64,000 nt of DNA from CATQGW01 sp965242565. GTDB taxonomy: Bacteria; Chloroflexota; Dehalococcoidia; Bin125. Of this stretch, positions 1-8,002 are shown one piece after another. The stretch's first letter is position 1. Each line of letters starts with the position of its first letter. The translations under genes and the position numbers were made by a program. The notes beneath the pieces were generated by a model. The model made no database searches. It was not told the origin of the DNA and saw only the letters and a list, made by a program, of their open reading frames with translations. Location of the stretch: assembly GCA_965242565.1 (NCBI GenBank), contig OZ251457.1:2046001-2110000 (forward strand). Direction: 5' to 3'.

Positions 1-119
1 ACGGAGAGCTGGGCGGGGACCCGCAGTCGATTCGGATCGCCTATTCGTGGCCGCCCATCGACACGCTGGAAGAGGCGGCGGGCCGGATCGAGCGGGCGTT
101 CGCCGACGCCGCGGGGTAG
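1..119 (+). CDS. C-terminal end of a probable PLP-dependent aminotransferase (partial)
   Basis: An open frame enters from the left edge and stops at TAG 117-119. The last 38 residues include IRIAYSWP followed by an amphipathic helix rich in Glu, Arg and Ala. This is how class I/II aminotransferases usually end: the conserved Arg that binds the substrate carboxylate, then the final helix. The Arg-containing motif is visible, but the family call rests on resemblance of a short tail. The next gene starts 5 bases after the stop, so the two may be co-transcribed. Any other PLP fold-type I enzyme would look similar here. Confidence 0.45.
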   Translation, partial: GELGGDPQSIRIAYSWPPIDTLEEAAGRIERAFADAAG

Positions 120-124
120 CGCGC

Positions 125-1417
125 ATGGCGGCCGGGGCGGATGCGGCGGCCGGCGCGGGCGGCTCGATCGAGTTCGACGGCGAGCGCATCCCGTTCGTCG
201 TGCATCGCGGGGCGGCGAGCGAGCAAACCGAGGTCGAAGTCGTAGGCGACGCTCCGCAGCTGCAGCTGCGCATATCCGTCGCCGCCGACCGAGAGGACGC
301 GGAAATTCGCGCGGCGTTGGAGGCGCACCTCGCGGGGGTAGATGGCGGCGGCTGGCTGCGCCACCAGCTGCGCCTGCCATCCGGCTTTCGCTGGGCGATG
401 CCCGTCGATCTGCCGGAGGCAGCCGAGCCCGAGCCGGCCGTCGAGTGGACGCCCGCCCCGAGCGGCGCAATCGAGTTCGAGGGCGAGCGCATTCCCTACA
501 CCGTGCGCCGCCACTCGCGGCGCAAGCGGCTCGAGGTTTCGCTGGTCGAGGGCGAGCTGTTGGTCAAATCGCCGCAGCATGTGACTGATCAGCTGCTGCA
601 CTCCGGGCTGGTGGGGCTGATGGCCGCGAACGCCGATTGGCTGCGGGCGCAGCTGCGCGAAGCGCGCGCGCCGTCGCCGGCCAGGACGCCCTCGCCGAGC
701 GGAGAGGTTGAATTTGAGGGCGCAACGGTGCGCTACGTCACGCGCCGCCACCCGAACCGCAGGCGCACGGCGGTGGCCGTCGAAAACGGCGCGCTGATCG
801 TCAAGGCGGGACCGCGCATTTCCGACGCTGCGATCCGCAAGGACCTGGCGGAAATCCTGCGCGAGCGCGCCGACTGGTTCCGTGAGCGGCTGGCCCACCC
901 GCCGATCGTGCCGCTCAGCCGGGAAGTGCGCGACGGCGGCCGAATGCTCTACCTGGGCGAGCGGCTGCCGGTGCGGATCGATGCCGCCGCGCGGCGGCCG
1001 GTGTCGCTGGACGAGCATGGGTTCCGTCTGCGCTCGCCGCGCCCGCTGATGATGCAGCGCTGGCTGCGCGCGCGGGCGAAGGAGCAGATCACATCGCGGG
1101 TGCGCCGCTGGCGGCCCGAAGCGGGCGTGCGCCCGTCGGCGGTTGAGGTGGTGGACGTGACGAGCTACTGGGGCCAGGCGAATGTGGAGACGCGGGAGAT
1201 CAAGTTCAACTGGCGGCTGATCTTCGCGCCGCCCGAGCTGATCGACGACGTGGTGATACATGAGCTGTGCCATCTGCGAATCGCCGGTCACCAGCGCGAT
1301 TTCTGGCAATTGGTCGAGGGGCTCCGCCCCGGCGCGCGCAAGCGCCGCATAGAGCTGCGTCGTCTCGCCCCAGAAATGGTCTGGGACCCGCTCGGCGAGT
1401 GGCTGCGCGGCGTGTGA
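125..1417 (+). CDS. YgjP-like (DUF45) metallopeptidase with extra N-terminal modules
   Basis: A 430-aa protein. The C-terminal part has the DUF45/YgjP zinc-protease signature: HELCH at residues 379-383, then a downstream H-x3-FW. A preceding stretch with SYWGQAN and KFNWRLI is also typical of this M48-like family. The unusual part is the N-terminus. The short beta-rich module that normally opens a DUF45 protein (IEFEGERIPY, then RRHSRRKRLEV, then a P-containing turn) occurs three times, at about residues 13-105, 112-185 and 191-265. The first copy is degenerate. The usual family length is about 230-250 aa, so this protein is nearly twice as long. The ATG at 125 was chosen because it lies just after the upstream stop; upstream in-frame starts overlap that gene. 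Substrate unknown. Confidence 0.8.
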   Translation: MAAGADAAAGAGGSIEFDGERIPFVVHRGAASEQTEVEVVGDAPQLQLRISVAADREDAEIRAALEAHLAGVDGGGWLRHQLRLPSGFRWAMPVDLPEAAEPEPAVEWTPAPSGAIEFEGERIPYTVRRHSRRKRLEVSLVEGELLVKSPQHVTDQLLHSGLVGLMAANADWLRAQLREARAPSPARTPSPSGEVEFEGATVRYVTRRHPNRRRTAVAVENGALIVKAGPRISDAAIRKDLAEILRERADWFRERLAHPPIVPLSREVRDGGRMLYLGERLPVRIDAAARRPVSLDEHGFRLRSPRPLMMQRWLRARAKEQITSRVRRWRPEAGVRPSAVEVVDVTSYWGQANVETREIKFNWRLIFAPPELIDDVVIHELCHLRIAGHQRDFWQLVEGLRPGARKRRIELRRLAPEMVWDPLGEWLRGV

Positions 1418-1680
1418 TGAAGCTGGCTGCCCCGTCCCTCGTCATTCCCGCCCACACCTCCTTCATACCCGCCCACACTCCCGTCATACCCGCGCTTGCC
1501 GCGGGTATCTCGCCGTCATCAGCACCATCGTTGCACCTCGCCACCCTTCCTCCGTCATTCCCGCCCCCGAGCGGGAATCTATACGGTGATTGTCGGCGGT
1601 GCGGCGTATCGAACTGTGCTGCGAACGGGGCTGGGTTTCGGTTCCCGCTTTCGCGGGAACGACGGAAGCGTGAACACGCC
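1418..1680. repeat. intergenic hairpin repeats (TCATTCCCGC and TCATACCCGC families)
   Basis: The spacer between two convergent genes contains no gene. It holds inverted repeats: CATACCCGC paired with GCGGGTAT near 1486-1508, CATTCCCGCC paired with GGCGGGAAT-type arms near 1556-1580, and GTTCCCGC paired with GCGGGAAC near 1640-1662. Single arms are scattered at 1440-1480. All arms begin or end with the same GTCA or TGACGG flank, as in the larger repeat fields at 10.7-16.9 kb and 27.4-28.0 kb. The position between converging genes would suit transcription termination, but no U-tract is present. Confidence 0.7.
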
Positions 1681-2883
1681 CTAGTCAGCCGCGTGCTGCG
1701 GCTCGGCCTGGGCGGCTTCCTGGAGGAAGTCGGGCACATCCTGGCCTGCGTCGCGGAAAGCTTTGGCCAGGATGTCGTTGCGGCTGAACGAGACCGCGCC
1801 GCCGCCGGAGGCCACCCACTGCTGGGTGCCGCGCACGGACTCGAGCTGCGACTGGAAGCGCGGCGCGACGTAGCGGGCGAAGAGCTCGTAGGAGCGCCGG
1901 ATGCCCTCGCGGTCGGCCCACTCGTGCGCGAGCATCATCAACCCGCCGAAGCCGCCCGAGTTCTCCTGCAAGCCCTCGATCACCGCGATCGCGTCGTCGG
2001 GCGTGCCGATGATCGCGCCGCCCGTCTCCACCGCGCCCTCGGGCGTCTCGGCCGAGCCGGGCAGCACCGCGCCGAGCGTGTCGCGGAAGTAGTCCAGCTG
2101 CCAGGCGCGCCAGCCCTCGCGGCACTCGGCGAAGGCCCGCTCGCGCGTCTCCGCGATGTACATCGGGATCACCATCCGCCACTTGTTGCGGTCCACCACC
2201 GTGCCGTGGCGCTCCGCGGCTTCCTCGACCTCCACCCATTGCCCTTCGAGATTGCTGCGCCCACCGGGCAGGTAGACACCGATGCTCAGCATCCCTATCC
2301 CGTACTTGCCCGCAACCTGACGTCCGGCGGGGGAGACGGTGCTGGCCACGGCCATCTCGAAATGCGGCTTGGTGTAGGGCGAGACCTGGAGCCGCGCGTT
2401 GACCAGCTCAAACCAGTCGGTCTTCATGTTCACCGGCGCGTCCTGCTTGAGCAGGGCGTGGATCGCTTCGAGCGACTCATCCATGCGGTTGCGCTGGGTG
2501 AGCGGGTCGATGCCCATCATCGCCGCATCGGAGGAGAGCGCGCCGGGGCCGACGCCCAGCATCGCCCGCCCGCGCGTCATGTGATCCAGCTGGATGATCC
2601 GGTCGACGACCATCAGCGGGTGGTGGTAGGGCAGGCTGACGACGCCGGTGCCGAGCCGAATGTTGCGGGTGCGCTCGGCGGCGGCGGCGATGAAGACCTC
2701 GGGCGAGGCGATCAGCTCCCAGCCGGCGCTGTGGTGCTCGCCGATCCAGGCCTCGTCGTAGCCGAGCTGGTCGAGCCATTCGAGCAGCTCGAGGTCGCGG
2801 TGCATCGCCAGCGAGGGGTTTTCGCCCACGCGGTGGAAGGGCGCCATGAAGATGCCGAAGTCCATTCGTCCGTCGCTGGCCAT
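1681..2883 (-). CDS. bacterial-luciferase-like flavin monooxygenase (LLM family)
   Basis: A 400-aa TIM-barrel oxidoreductase of the luciferase-like superfamily. Near the N-terminus are MDFGIFMAPFH, WIGEHHSAGWE (the EHH of alkanal/limonene-type monooxygenases) and LGTGVVSLPYHHPLMV, followed by GRAMLGVGPGAL. The length and the EHH motif resemble the FMN-dependent, reductase-supplied monooxygenases more than the short F420 enzymes. Such enzymes oxygenate small hydrophobic substrates; the substrate here is unknown. The start at 2883 is supported by a GGGAGGAG ribosome site 6 bases upstream. The gene is divergent from a CoA-transferase gene (80-bp shared promoter region), so both may serve one catabolic route. 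Confidence 0.85.
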   Translation of the reverse strand: MASDGRMDFGIFMAPFHRVGENPSLAMHRDLELLEWLDQLGYDEAWIGEHHSAGWELIASPEVFIAAAAERTRNIRLGTGVVSLPYHHPLMVVDRIIQLDHMTRGRAMLGVGPGALSSDAAMMGIDPLTQRNRMDESLEAIHALLKQDAPVNMKTDWFELVNARLQVSPYTKPHFEMAVASTVSPAGRQVAGKYGIGMLSIGVYLPGGRSNLEGQWVEVEEAAERHGTVVDRNKWRMVIPMYIAETRERAFAECREGWRAWQLDYFRDTLGAVLPGSAETPEGAVETGGAIIGTPDDAIAVIEGLQENSGGFGGLMMLAHEWADREGIRRSYELFARYVAPRFQSQLESVRGTQQWVASGGGAVSFSRNDILAKAFRDAGQDVPDFLQEAAQAEPQHAAD

Positions 2884-2921
2884 GCTGCGCTCCTCCCGCA
2901 GCGGCGAACGCCGCCGCTGCC

Positions 2922-2927
2922 TATACT
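2922..2927 (+). promoter_or_regulatory. candidate -10 element TATACT for the CoA-transferase gene
   Basis: TATACT lies 37 bases before the ATG at 2964, inside the divergent intergenic region, and would give a leader of about 30 bases. No convincing -35 hexamer is 16-18 bases upstream. The gene's ribosome site is CAGGAGGG just before the ATG. Weak, pattern-based call. Confidence 0.35.
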
Positions 2928-2963
2928 CCGCCGATATCGGCAGTCTAGCCGCAGGAGGGCGCG

Positions 2964-4295
2964 ATGGGCCGCTTTGATCCGACGATTGACTGGCGCGAGG
3001 CTTACGCGCGGCGGCTCTGCGCGCCCGAGGATGCGGCGCGGCAGTTCGAGTCGGGCGATCACCTCTGGATGCCGCCGGGCCACGCCTCGCTGCCGATTCT
3101 GGAGGCGCTGGCGGCCCGCAAGGACGAGCTGGAGAGCGTCGAGGTGCGGGCGGTGATCATCCCCGACGCGGGCTGGTTCACCGAGGAACACATGCGGGCC
3201 TTCCACCTCGCGCCGCAGTTCGGCACGCTCTTTGACCGCGAGGCGATCAACGCGCGGATCGCCGACTACCACCCCTACTGGCTGGTCGGCATTCACAAGG
3301 CGTGGGACGCGGGGCGCGAAGACGAGGCCTGGCCGGTGGATGTGCTGCAAATCCGCGTTTCGCAGCCCAACGAGGCGGGCTACGTGTCGCTGGGCGGCAG
3401 CGTCTGGGACGGGGTCAGCTCGGCCAAGCGCGCGAAGAAGGTGATCGCGGAGGTCAACCCGAACGTGATCGAGACGTTCGGCGATTCGTGGCTGCATGTC
3501 TCGGAGATCGACCATTTCGTGCCGGCCGATACGCCGGTGGTGGTGAATCTGGAACACCCGCCGCCCACCGAAGTGGATCAGGGGATCGCGCATCACGTCT
3601 CGGAGCTGGTGCAGGACGGCGACACGATCCAGGTGGGCGTCGGCTCGCACACCGGCGCGCTGCCGCGTCTGGGCGCGTTCGACGAGCGGGAAAATCTGTC
3701 GTACTTCGCGGAGCTCACCGTGGAGGGTCTGGTGCCGCTGGTCGAGCGCGGCGTGATCACCGGCAAATACTCCGATACGCACCCCGACAAATTCGTCGCC
3801 ACCGTGATCGGCAATACGCCCGACGAGCACGCGGTGGTGCATCGCAATCCCGCGTTCGAGACGTACGGAATCGAGTACCTGCTGGACCCGCGCCAGATCG
3901 CGCGCAACGAGCGGATCGTCGCGATCAACGGAGCGCTGACCGCGGACCTCTCCGGGCAGTTCGGCGTGCATACGATCGGCCCGCGCGTCTACGCCGGTGT
4001 CGGCGGCCATCTGGCCTTCGCAATGGGTGCCTATCTCGCCCCCAAAGGCCGCTACGTCGCAGTCCTCCCCTCAACCTCGCGCGACGGCGCGATCTCAACG
4101 ATCATGCCGCAGTTCGACCCGGGCCAGATCGTAACGGTCCCCCGCGACATCGCCGATACGGTAGTCACGGAGCACGGCATCGCGCGCCTGCTGGGCAAAA
4201 CGGTGCGCCAGCGCGCGGAAGAGCTGATCTCGGTAGCCCACCCCGACTTCCGCGCCGAGCTGCGCAAGGCCGCCCAGAAGCTGTTTTGGCCGTAA
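2964..4295 (+). CDS. acetyl-CoA hydrolase/4-hydroxybutyrate CoA-transferase family protein
   Basis: A 443-aa cytoplasmic enzyme of the family I acetyl-CoA hydrolase/transferase group. Visible family signatures are ETFGDSWLHVSEID, QVGVGSHTGALP, a catalytic-site segment YFAELTVEGL in which Glu250 aligns with the glutamate that forms the glutamyl-CoA thioester, and the C-terminal GQFGVHTIGPRVYAGVGG block followed by VTEHGIARLLG. Members move CoA between acetyl-CoA and short acyl or hydroxyacyl acids, or hydrolyse acyl-CoA. The exact acceptor cannot be read from sequence. A strong ribosome site (AGGAGGG) supports the ATG. The gene is divergent from the flavin monooxygenase and 13 bases upstream of the dual-OB gene cluster. 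Confidence 0.88.
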   Translation: MGRFDPTIDWREAYARRLCAPEDAARQFESGDHLWMPPGHASLPILEALAARKDELESVEVRAVIIPDAGWFTEEHMRAFHLAPQFGTLFDREAINARIADYHPYWLVGIHKAWDAGREDEAWPVDVLQIRVSQPNEAGYVSLGGSVWDGVSSAKRAKKVIAEVNPNVIETFGDSWLHVSEIDHFVPADTPVVVNLEHPPPTEVDQGIAHHVSELVQDGDTIQVGVGSHTGALPRLGAFDERENLSYFAELTVEGLVPLVERGVITGKYSDTHPDKFVATVIGNTPDEHAVVHRNPAFETYGIEYLLDPRQIARNERIVAINGALTADLSGQFGVHTIGPRVYAGVGGHLAFAMGAYLAPKGRYVAVLPSTSRDGAISTIMPQFDPGQIVTVPRDIADTVVTEHGIARLLGKTVRQRAEELISVAHPDFRAELRKAAQKLFWP

Positions 4296-4308
4296 CCGGG
4301 GTGTGCTG

Positions 4309-5004
4309 ATGGCCAAAACGACGCGCATCATCTGTCTCGCCAACTCCCGGAAATCGCGCGAGCGTTGCGTCGCTGGTCGTGAGATCGTCAAGGGCCGGAT
4401 CGGCCCTTGGATCCGACCTGTGATCGGAACGAAAGGCTTCGTTGACAAGGCATCACGGCTGTACGCCGACGGCGACGAACCTCGACTCGGCGATGTGATC
4501 CAGCTTTCGGTTCGGAAGCGCGAAGAGCGCTTTGATCATCAACGCGAGAATTGGTTCGTCAACCCCAAGACTCGCTGGCAGCGCACTCAGCGTCTCAGCT
4601 GGGCAGACCTACTTGCTCTGTCGGAAGGTAACGAGCCACTGTTCGCACCCCCAGCGGAGATCAGTGATCGGAACCGTCGCAACGATCGCATCGCTAGCCC
4701 GGATGCACAGCGACTCACAAGCTCACTTCGCTTGATTCACGTTCCAAGTATGGATGTGTGCGCCCTACCTGATCGTGTCCAACGCTTCGACGGGCAATTC
4801 TCGCTAGGCAGCATCGTCTATCGGCTGCGGATCACGGACCCTGTGTTCAGCGAGGCAGAGAGGCACTTCGAATATGACCGCACAATCGGCGAATGCTTAC
4901 TCACAATCAGTCTGGGAGAGCCATGGCGTCCCTCTAGCTCTAAAGGGCCAGAGCATTGCTACCGGTTGATCGCCGGTGTCATCGAACGGGAGCGTTACGA
5001 ATGA
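4309..5004 (+). CDS. dual OB-fold-like protein, copy 1
   Basis: A 231-aa soluble protein, homologous along its length to the product of 5283-5963. Shared motifs are ICLANSRKSRERCVAGREI at the N-terminus, a central D-H-Q-x-E-N-W motif, GECLLTISL and the terminal CYRLIAG-IERERYE. The pattern recalls the dual OB-containing domain family found next to DUF488 genes in bacteria; that assignment is from memory, not a search. The predicted role is nucleic-acid or ligand recognition, biochemistry unknown. The ATG at 4309 is chosen because MAKTTRI aligns with MPETKRM of copy 2; a GTG at 4303 is possible. Base composition differs from its neighbours: the block 4681-4740 is 55% GC, against 73% for 5461-5520 in copy 2. 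The stop overlaps a DUF488 relic. Confidence 0.7.
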   Translation: MAKTTRIICLANSRKSRERCVAGREIVKGRIGPWIRPVIGTKGFVDKASRLYADGDEPRLGDVIQLSVRKREERFDHQRENWFVNPKTRWQRTQRLSWADLLALSEGNEPLFAPPAEISDRNRRNDRIASPDAQRLTSSLRLIHVPSMDVCALPDRVQRFDGQFSLGSIVYRLRITDPVFSEAERHFEYDRTIGECLLTISLGEPWRPSSSKGPEHCYRLIAGVIERERYE

Positions 5005-5100
5005 CGGGGGTGGCAGTGCCGATCGACGGGCACGCTAACCGCTCAGAGCTCGATCCAGTCGAGCTGCTGTGCGCGCGATGTGACAGTAGCGATGGATATG
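5001..5100 (+). pseudogene. truncated DUF488 remnant
   Basis: An ATG overlapping the stop of dual-OB copy 1 (ATGA) opens a frame reading DGHANRSELDPVELL. This matches the start of the intact DUF488 gene at 5960, which reads VGHSNRSELQLVELL. Similarity ends after about 30 residues, and the frame then runs into unrelated sequence. The junction arrangement is identical to that at 5960, so the whole dual-OB plus DUF488 pair was duplicated and the first DUF488 was then deleted down to its N-terminus. The rest of the spacer to 5282 shows no recognisable gene. Confidence 0.7.
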
Positions 5101-5282
5101 TGCTCAATGTAGTGGGAGAGAGAAGAGGGCGGTGCAGCTCCCGCCGAGCGGCGCTGCGCGCCGGACGGCGGGGAGGATTGGCGGGCTGCGCGCCCGCAGG
5201 CCCATTATGCGTTCATACGGCGCACGCTGTCAAGCCGCGCTCGCTATGCTGCGCGCCAACACCGCTCAAAGGGGGCCTGGCG

Positions 5283-5963
5283 ATGCCGGAGACCAAGCGG
5301 ATGGTGTGCCTGGCCAACTCGCGGAAGGGCGGCGCGCGCTGCGTGGCGGGCCGCGAGATCATCGGCAACGGTTTCGGCGACTGGCTGCGGCCCGTGGGCG
5401 GCTCGAACGGCGCGGTGGCGCGCCCTGAGCGCTGCTACGCGAACGGCCGCGAGCCGGAGCTGGGCGACGCGATCGAGCTCAGCCTGCGCGAGCGCGAACG
5501 CCGGCGCGACCATCAGCAGGAGAACTGGTGGCTGGATCGCGCCAAACCCTGGGAGCGGCTCGGCCGCGTTCCCTGGCGCAGGCTGGTTGAGTTGGTCGAG
5601 GGCGACGATCCGCTCTGGAGCAACGACTCGAAGTCCGACACCGCCTACGGCCTCAACAACTGCATCCTCGCGTCTCGCATCCGCCGCTTCAAAACGTCGC
5701 TGCGTTTCGTCCGCGTGCAGGGGCTGCGGCTCGATGTCGTGCGCGGTTCGGCGCATGATCGACTCGACGGATGTTTCACGCTCGGCGCTCACGAGTACCG
5801 ACTCGCCGTGACCGATTCGGCATACGAGGCTGAATATCAACCGCGCCCCGCCGGCGAGTACAGCCTCGGCGAGTGCCTGCTGACGATCAGTCTGAGCGAG
5901 CCGTTCGGCGGACGCTGCTACAAGCTGATCGCCGGCATCATCGAACGGGAGCGCTACGAATGA
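5283..5963 (+). CDS. dual OB-fold-like protein, copy 2
   Basis: A 226-aa paralogue of the gene at 4309, with MVCLANSRKGGARCVAGREI at its N-terminus, RRRDHQQENWW in the centre, GECLLTISLSEPF and CYKLIAGIIERERYE at the end. Codon use is GC-rich, like the rest of the chromosome. The stop overlaps the DUF488 start as ATGA, so translation is coupled. In related clusters these proteins accompany DUF488 proteins (inference from family recollection). The coupling suggests that the OB partner presents nucleic acid or another substrate to a DUF488 effector. Function unproven. Confidence 0.72.
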   Translation: MPETKRMVCLANSRKGGARCVAGREIIGNGFGDWLRPVGGSNGAVARPERCYANGREPELGDAIELSLRERERRRDHQQENWWLDRAKPWERLGRVPWRRLVELVEGDDPLWSNDSKSDTAYGLNNCILASRIRRFKTSLRFVRVQGLRLDVVRGSAHDRLDGCFTLGAHEYRLAVTDSAYEAEYQPRPAGEYSLGECLLTISLSEPFGGRCYKLIAGIIERERYE

Positions 5964-6577
5964 CGACGCTCGAAGTGCTCACGGTCGGACACTCCAACCG
6001 CTCCGAACTCCAGCTGGTCGAGCTGCTGCGCGGACATGGAGTGACGGCGGTGGTCGACGTGCGCTCGATGCCGTACAGCGAGTGGTCCCCGCAGTTTAAC
6101 CGCAGCGCCGTCGCCGCCACGCTCAAGGAGCATGGCATCGCCTACAGCTATCTCGGCGGCGAACTCGGCGTGCGCAGCGATGATCCGTCCTGCTACGAGG
6201 GCGGACGAGTCGTCTATGCCCGCCTCGCCGCAACCGAGCAGTTCCAACAGGGATTGCGGCGAGTCGTGAAGGGTGCGCAGCGGCACCGATTGGCGCTGAT
6301 GTGCGCCGAACAGGATCCGGTCAACTGCCATCGCTCGATCCTGCTCGCTCCGCAGCTTGAGCGGCTCGGCGTCAATGTGTCGCACATTCTGCATCCCGAC
6401 GGCGAGCTCGAGTCGCAGCAGGTGCTCGTACGGCGCCTGCTCGAGCTCCACGATCTCGGGCAACCTGATATGTTCCGAAGCGACGAGCAGCGTCGCGCGG
6501 CGGCGCTGGCCGAGCAGGAACGGCGCATCGCATACGTCCGAACGGCGGATGCCTCCGAACGGCGGGAATCGGCGTGA
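5960..6577 (+). CDS. DUF488 domain protein
   Basis: A 205-aa protein. DUF488 hallmarks are the opening LTVGHSNRS, the DVRSMPYSEWSPQFNR block, YLGGELG, and the cysteine/histidine centre CAEQDPVNCHRS near residues 112-124. The C-terminal 50 residues are charged and helical and go beyond the core domain. DUF488 proteins are small, broadly distributed and of uncertain biochemistry; the conserved Cys, His and Arg suggest a catalytic or metal-binding site. Coupled upstream by ATGA to dual-OB copy 2, and downstream by a GTGA overlap to a second, shorter DUF488 gene. Confidence 0.85.
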   Translation: MTTLEVLTVGHSNRSELQLVELLRGHGVTAVVDVRSMPYSEWSPQFNRSAVAATLKEHGIAYSYLGGELGVRSDDPSCYEGGRVVYARLAATEQFQQGLRRVVKGAQRHRLALMCAEQDPVNCHRSILLAPQLERLGVNVSHILHPDGELESQQVLVRRLLELHDLGQPDMFRSDEQRRAAALAEQERRIAYVRTADASERRESA

Positions 6578-7023
6578 AGATTTACACGATCGGCTTCACC
6601 AAAAAGTCCGCGGCGCGCTTCTTCGAAGAGGTGCTGGAGCCGAGCGGGGCGAAGCGGGTGATCGACGTTCGCATTCACAACTCGTCGCAGCTGGCCGGCT
6701 TCGCCAAGGCTGGAAAGACAGGCGGCGATCTCGCCTTCTTTCTGCGCCGTATCTGCGCGATGGACTACGTGTACGTGCCCGAGCTCGCGCCGACCGCCGC
6801 GCTGCTCGACGATTACCGCAAGCACGGACTGCCGTGGTCCGCGTATGAGCAGCGGTATGTTTCGCTGCTCGACTCGCGGCGCGCGGCCGCGCTCGATCCC
6901 GCACTGCTGGCCGACGGCGTGCTGCTTTGCAGCGAGGCGGATCCCGACCATTGCCATCGGCGGCTGGCAGCCGAGTACTTTCAACACCACTGGGGCGGCG
7001 TGGAAATCGTCCACCTCCAGTAG
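6574..7023 (+). CDS. short DUF488 family protein
   Basis: A 149-aa protein starting with GTG at 6574, which overlaps the preceding stop (GTGA). It opens with KIYTIGFTKKSAARFF, continues with VIDVRIHNSSQLAGFAK and closes on LLCSEADPDHCHRRLAAEY, the DUF488 C-x-E-x3-x-CHR centre. This is the compact lineage of the family, different from the 205-aa gene before it, so the operon carries two distinct DUF488 proteins rather than a recent duplicate. It converges with the esterase genes with an 11-base gap. Confidence 0.83.
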   Translation: MKIYTIGFTKKSAARFFEEVLEPSGAKRVIDVRIHNSSQLAGFAKAGKTGGDLAFFLRRICAMDYVYVPELAPTAALLDDYRKHGLPWSAYEQRYVSLLDSRRAAALDPALLADGVLLCSEADPDHCHRRLAAEYFQHHWGGVEIVHLQ

Positions 7024-7034
7024 CGGCGAATCGC

Positions 7035-7958
7035 CTACGTCGCGCGCTCGCGGATCCACTCCCCGATCCGCTCAATCGCCTCTTGCCCTTCGGGCAGCAT
7101 CGGGGCGAACGCCTGCCAGACATGGAACATGTCGTCCCAGACCTCTTCCGTCACCTCAACGCCGGCGGCGCGGGCGCGTTCGGCGACGCGCGTCGTATCG
7201 CGGCAGATCATTTCGACCGAGCCGACCTGTAGCAGCAGCGGCGGGATGCCGCTGTAGTCGGCGAAAACGGGCGAGAGCAGCGGATCCGTGCGGTCCGCGT
7301 CGGCGGCGTAGACCGCGGCCCATTCCTGCGATGCCTGAATCGCGACTCGGTTGTCGGGCACAGTGGGATCGTCCAGCCCGAGGAGCGCCAACTCTTCGGG
7401 CGTGGCGGCCAGGTCGGTCCAGGGCGAAAGACCGATGCCGCCGCTGGCCTGGCGCAGCCCGCGATCGCGTGCCGCCAGCAGCGTTGCTAACGTCAGTCCG
7501 CCTCCCGCCGAATCGCCGGCGACGAACACGGCGTCGGCTTCGGCGGGTCCGTCGGGGTCGTTCGCCCAGATATACTCGAGGCCGACGAGCGCGTCGTCGA
7601 GCGCGGCGGGGAACGGGTACTCGGGGGCGAGGCGGTAGTCGAGATTGAGCACGGCGCAGCTGCCCGCCCGGGCGATGTCGGCGCACAGGCGTCGGTGGGA
7701 GTCGAGCGAGCCCATCACGTAGCCGCCGCCGTGGACGTAGAGCACGCGCCGTCCAGGATCGGATTCGGGCTGGATAATCCACTCGCCGGGCACGCCGGCC
7801 GCGTCGACCGGTGTGGCGCTGGTGTCGTCGTCGAGCGGAAATGCGTTCTGCTCGATGGCGGCGCGCAGGTCTTCGATGCTCATATCGGAGATGAGCATGG
7901 CGCCCGCGGCCTCGCGCATCGCCTGGACGACTTCTTGGTACTCGGCTGAGGGCATCAT
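7035..7958 (-). CDS. HSL-type alpha/beta hydrolase (esterase), copy 1
   Basis: A 307-aa enzyme of the hormone-sensitive-lipase family (family IV, alpha/beta hydrolase fold-3). The oxyanion motif HGGGY is at residues 76-80, the nucleophile motif GDSAGGG is centred on Ser150, and a catalytic His lies in DDMFHVW near the end. LDYRLAPEYPFPAALDD is also typical. Substrates in the family are short-chain carboxylic esters. Two adjacent ATGs (7958, 7955) follow an AGGAG site; the second has better spacing. It is a tandem duplicate of the next gene, has the same length, and is probably co-transcribed with it (44-bp gap). Confidence 0.88.
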   Translation of the reverse strand: MMPSAEYQEVVQAMREAAGAMLISDMSIEDLRAAIEQNAFPLDDDTSATPVDAAGVPGEWIIQPESDPGRRVLYVHGGGYVMGSLDSHRRLCADIARAGSCAVLNLDYRLAPEYPFPAALDDALVGLEYIWANDPDGPAEADAVFVAGDSAGGGLTLATLLAARDRGLRQASGGIGLSPWTDLAATPEELALLGLDDPTVPDNRVAIQASQEWAAVYAADADRTDPLLSPVFADYSGIPPLLLQVGSVEMICRDTTRVAERARAAGVEVTEEVWDDMFHVWQAFAPMLPEGQEAIERIGEWIRERAT

Positions 7959-8002
7959 CGACTCCTGCTTGGCGCAATGGGTGGTCGCGCGGCTCGTTCG
8001 GC

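Noticed and set aside
1418..1680. Insertion sequence or MITE with terminal repeats
   Set aside because: Hairpins are present but no terminal inverted repeat pair with target-site duplication could be delimited and no transposase is in the window.
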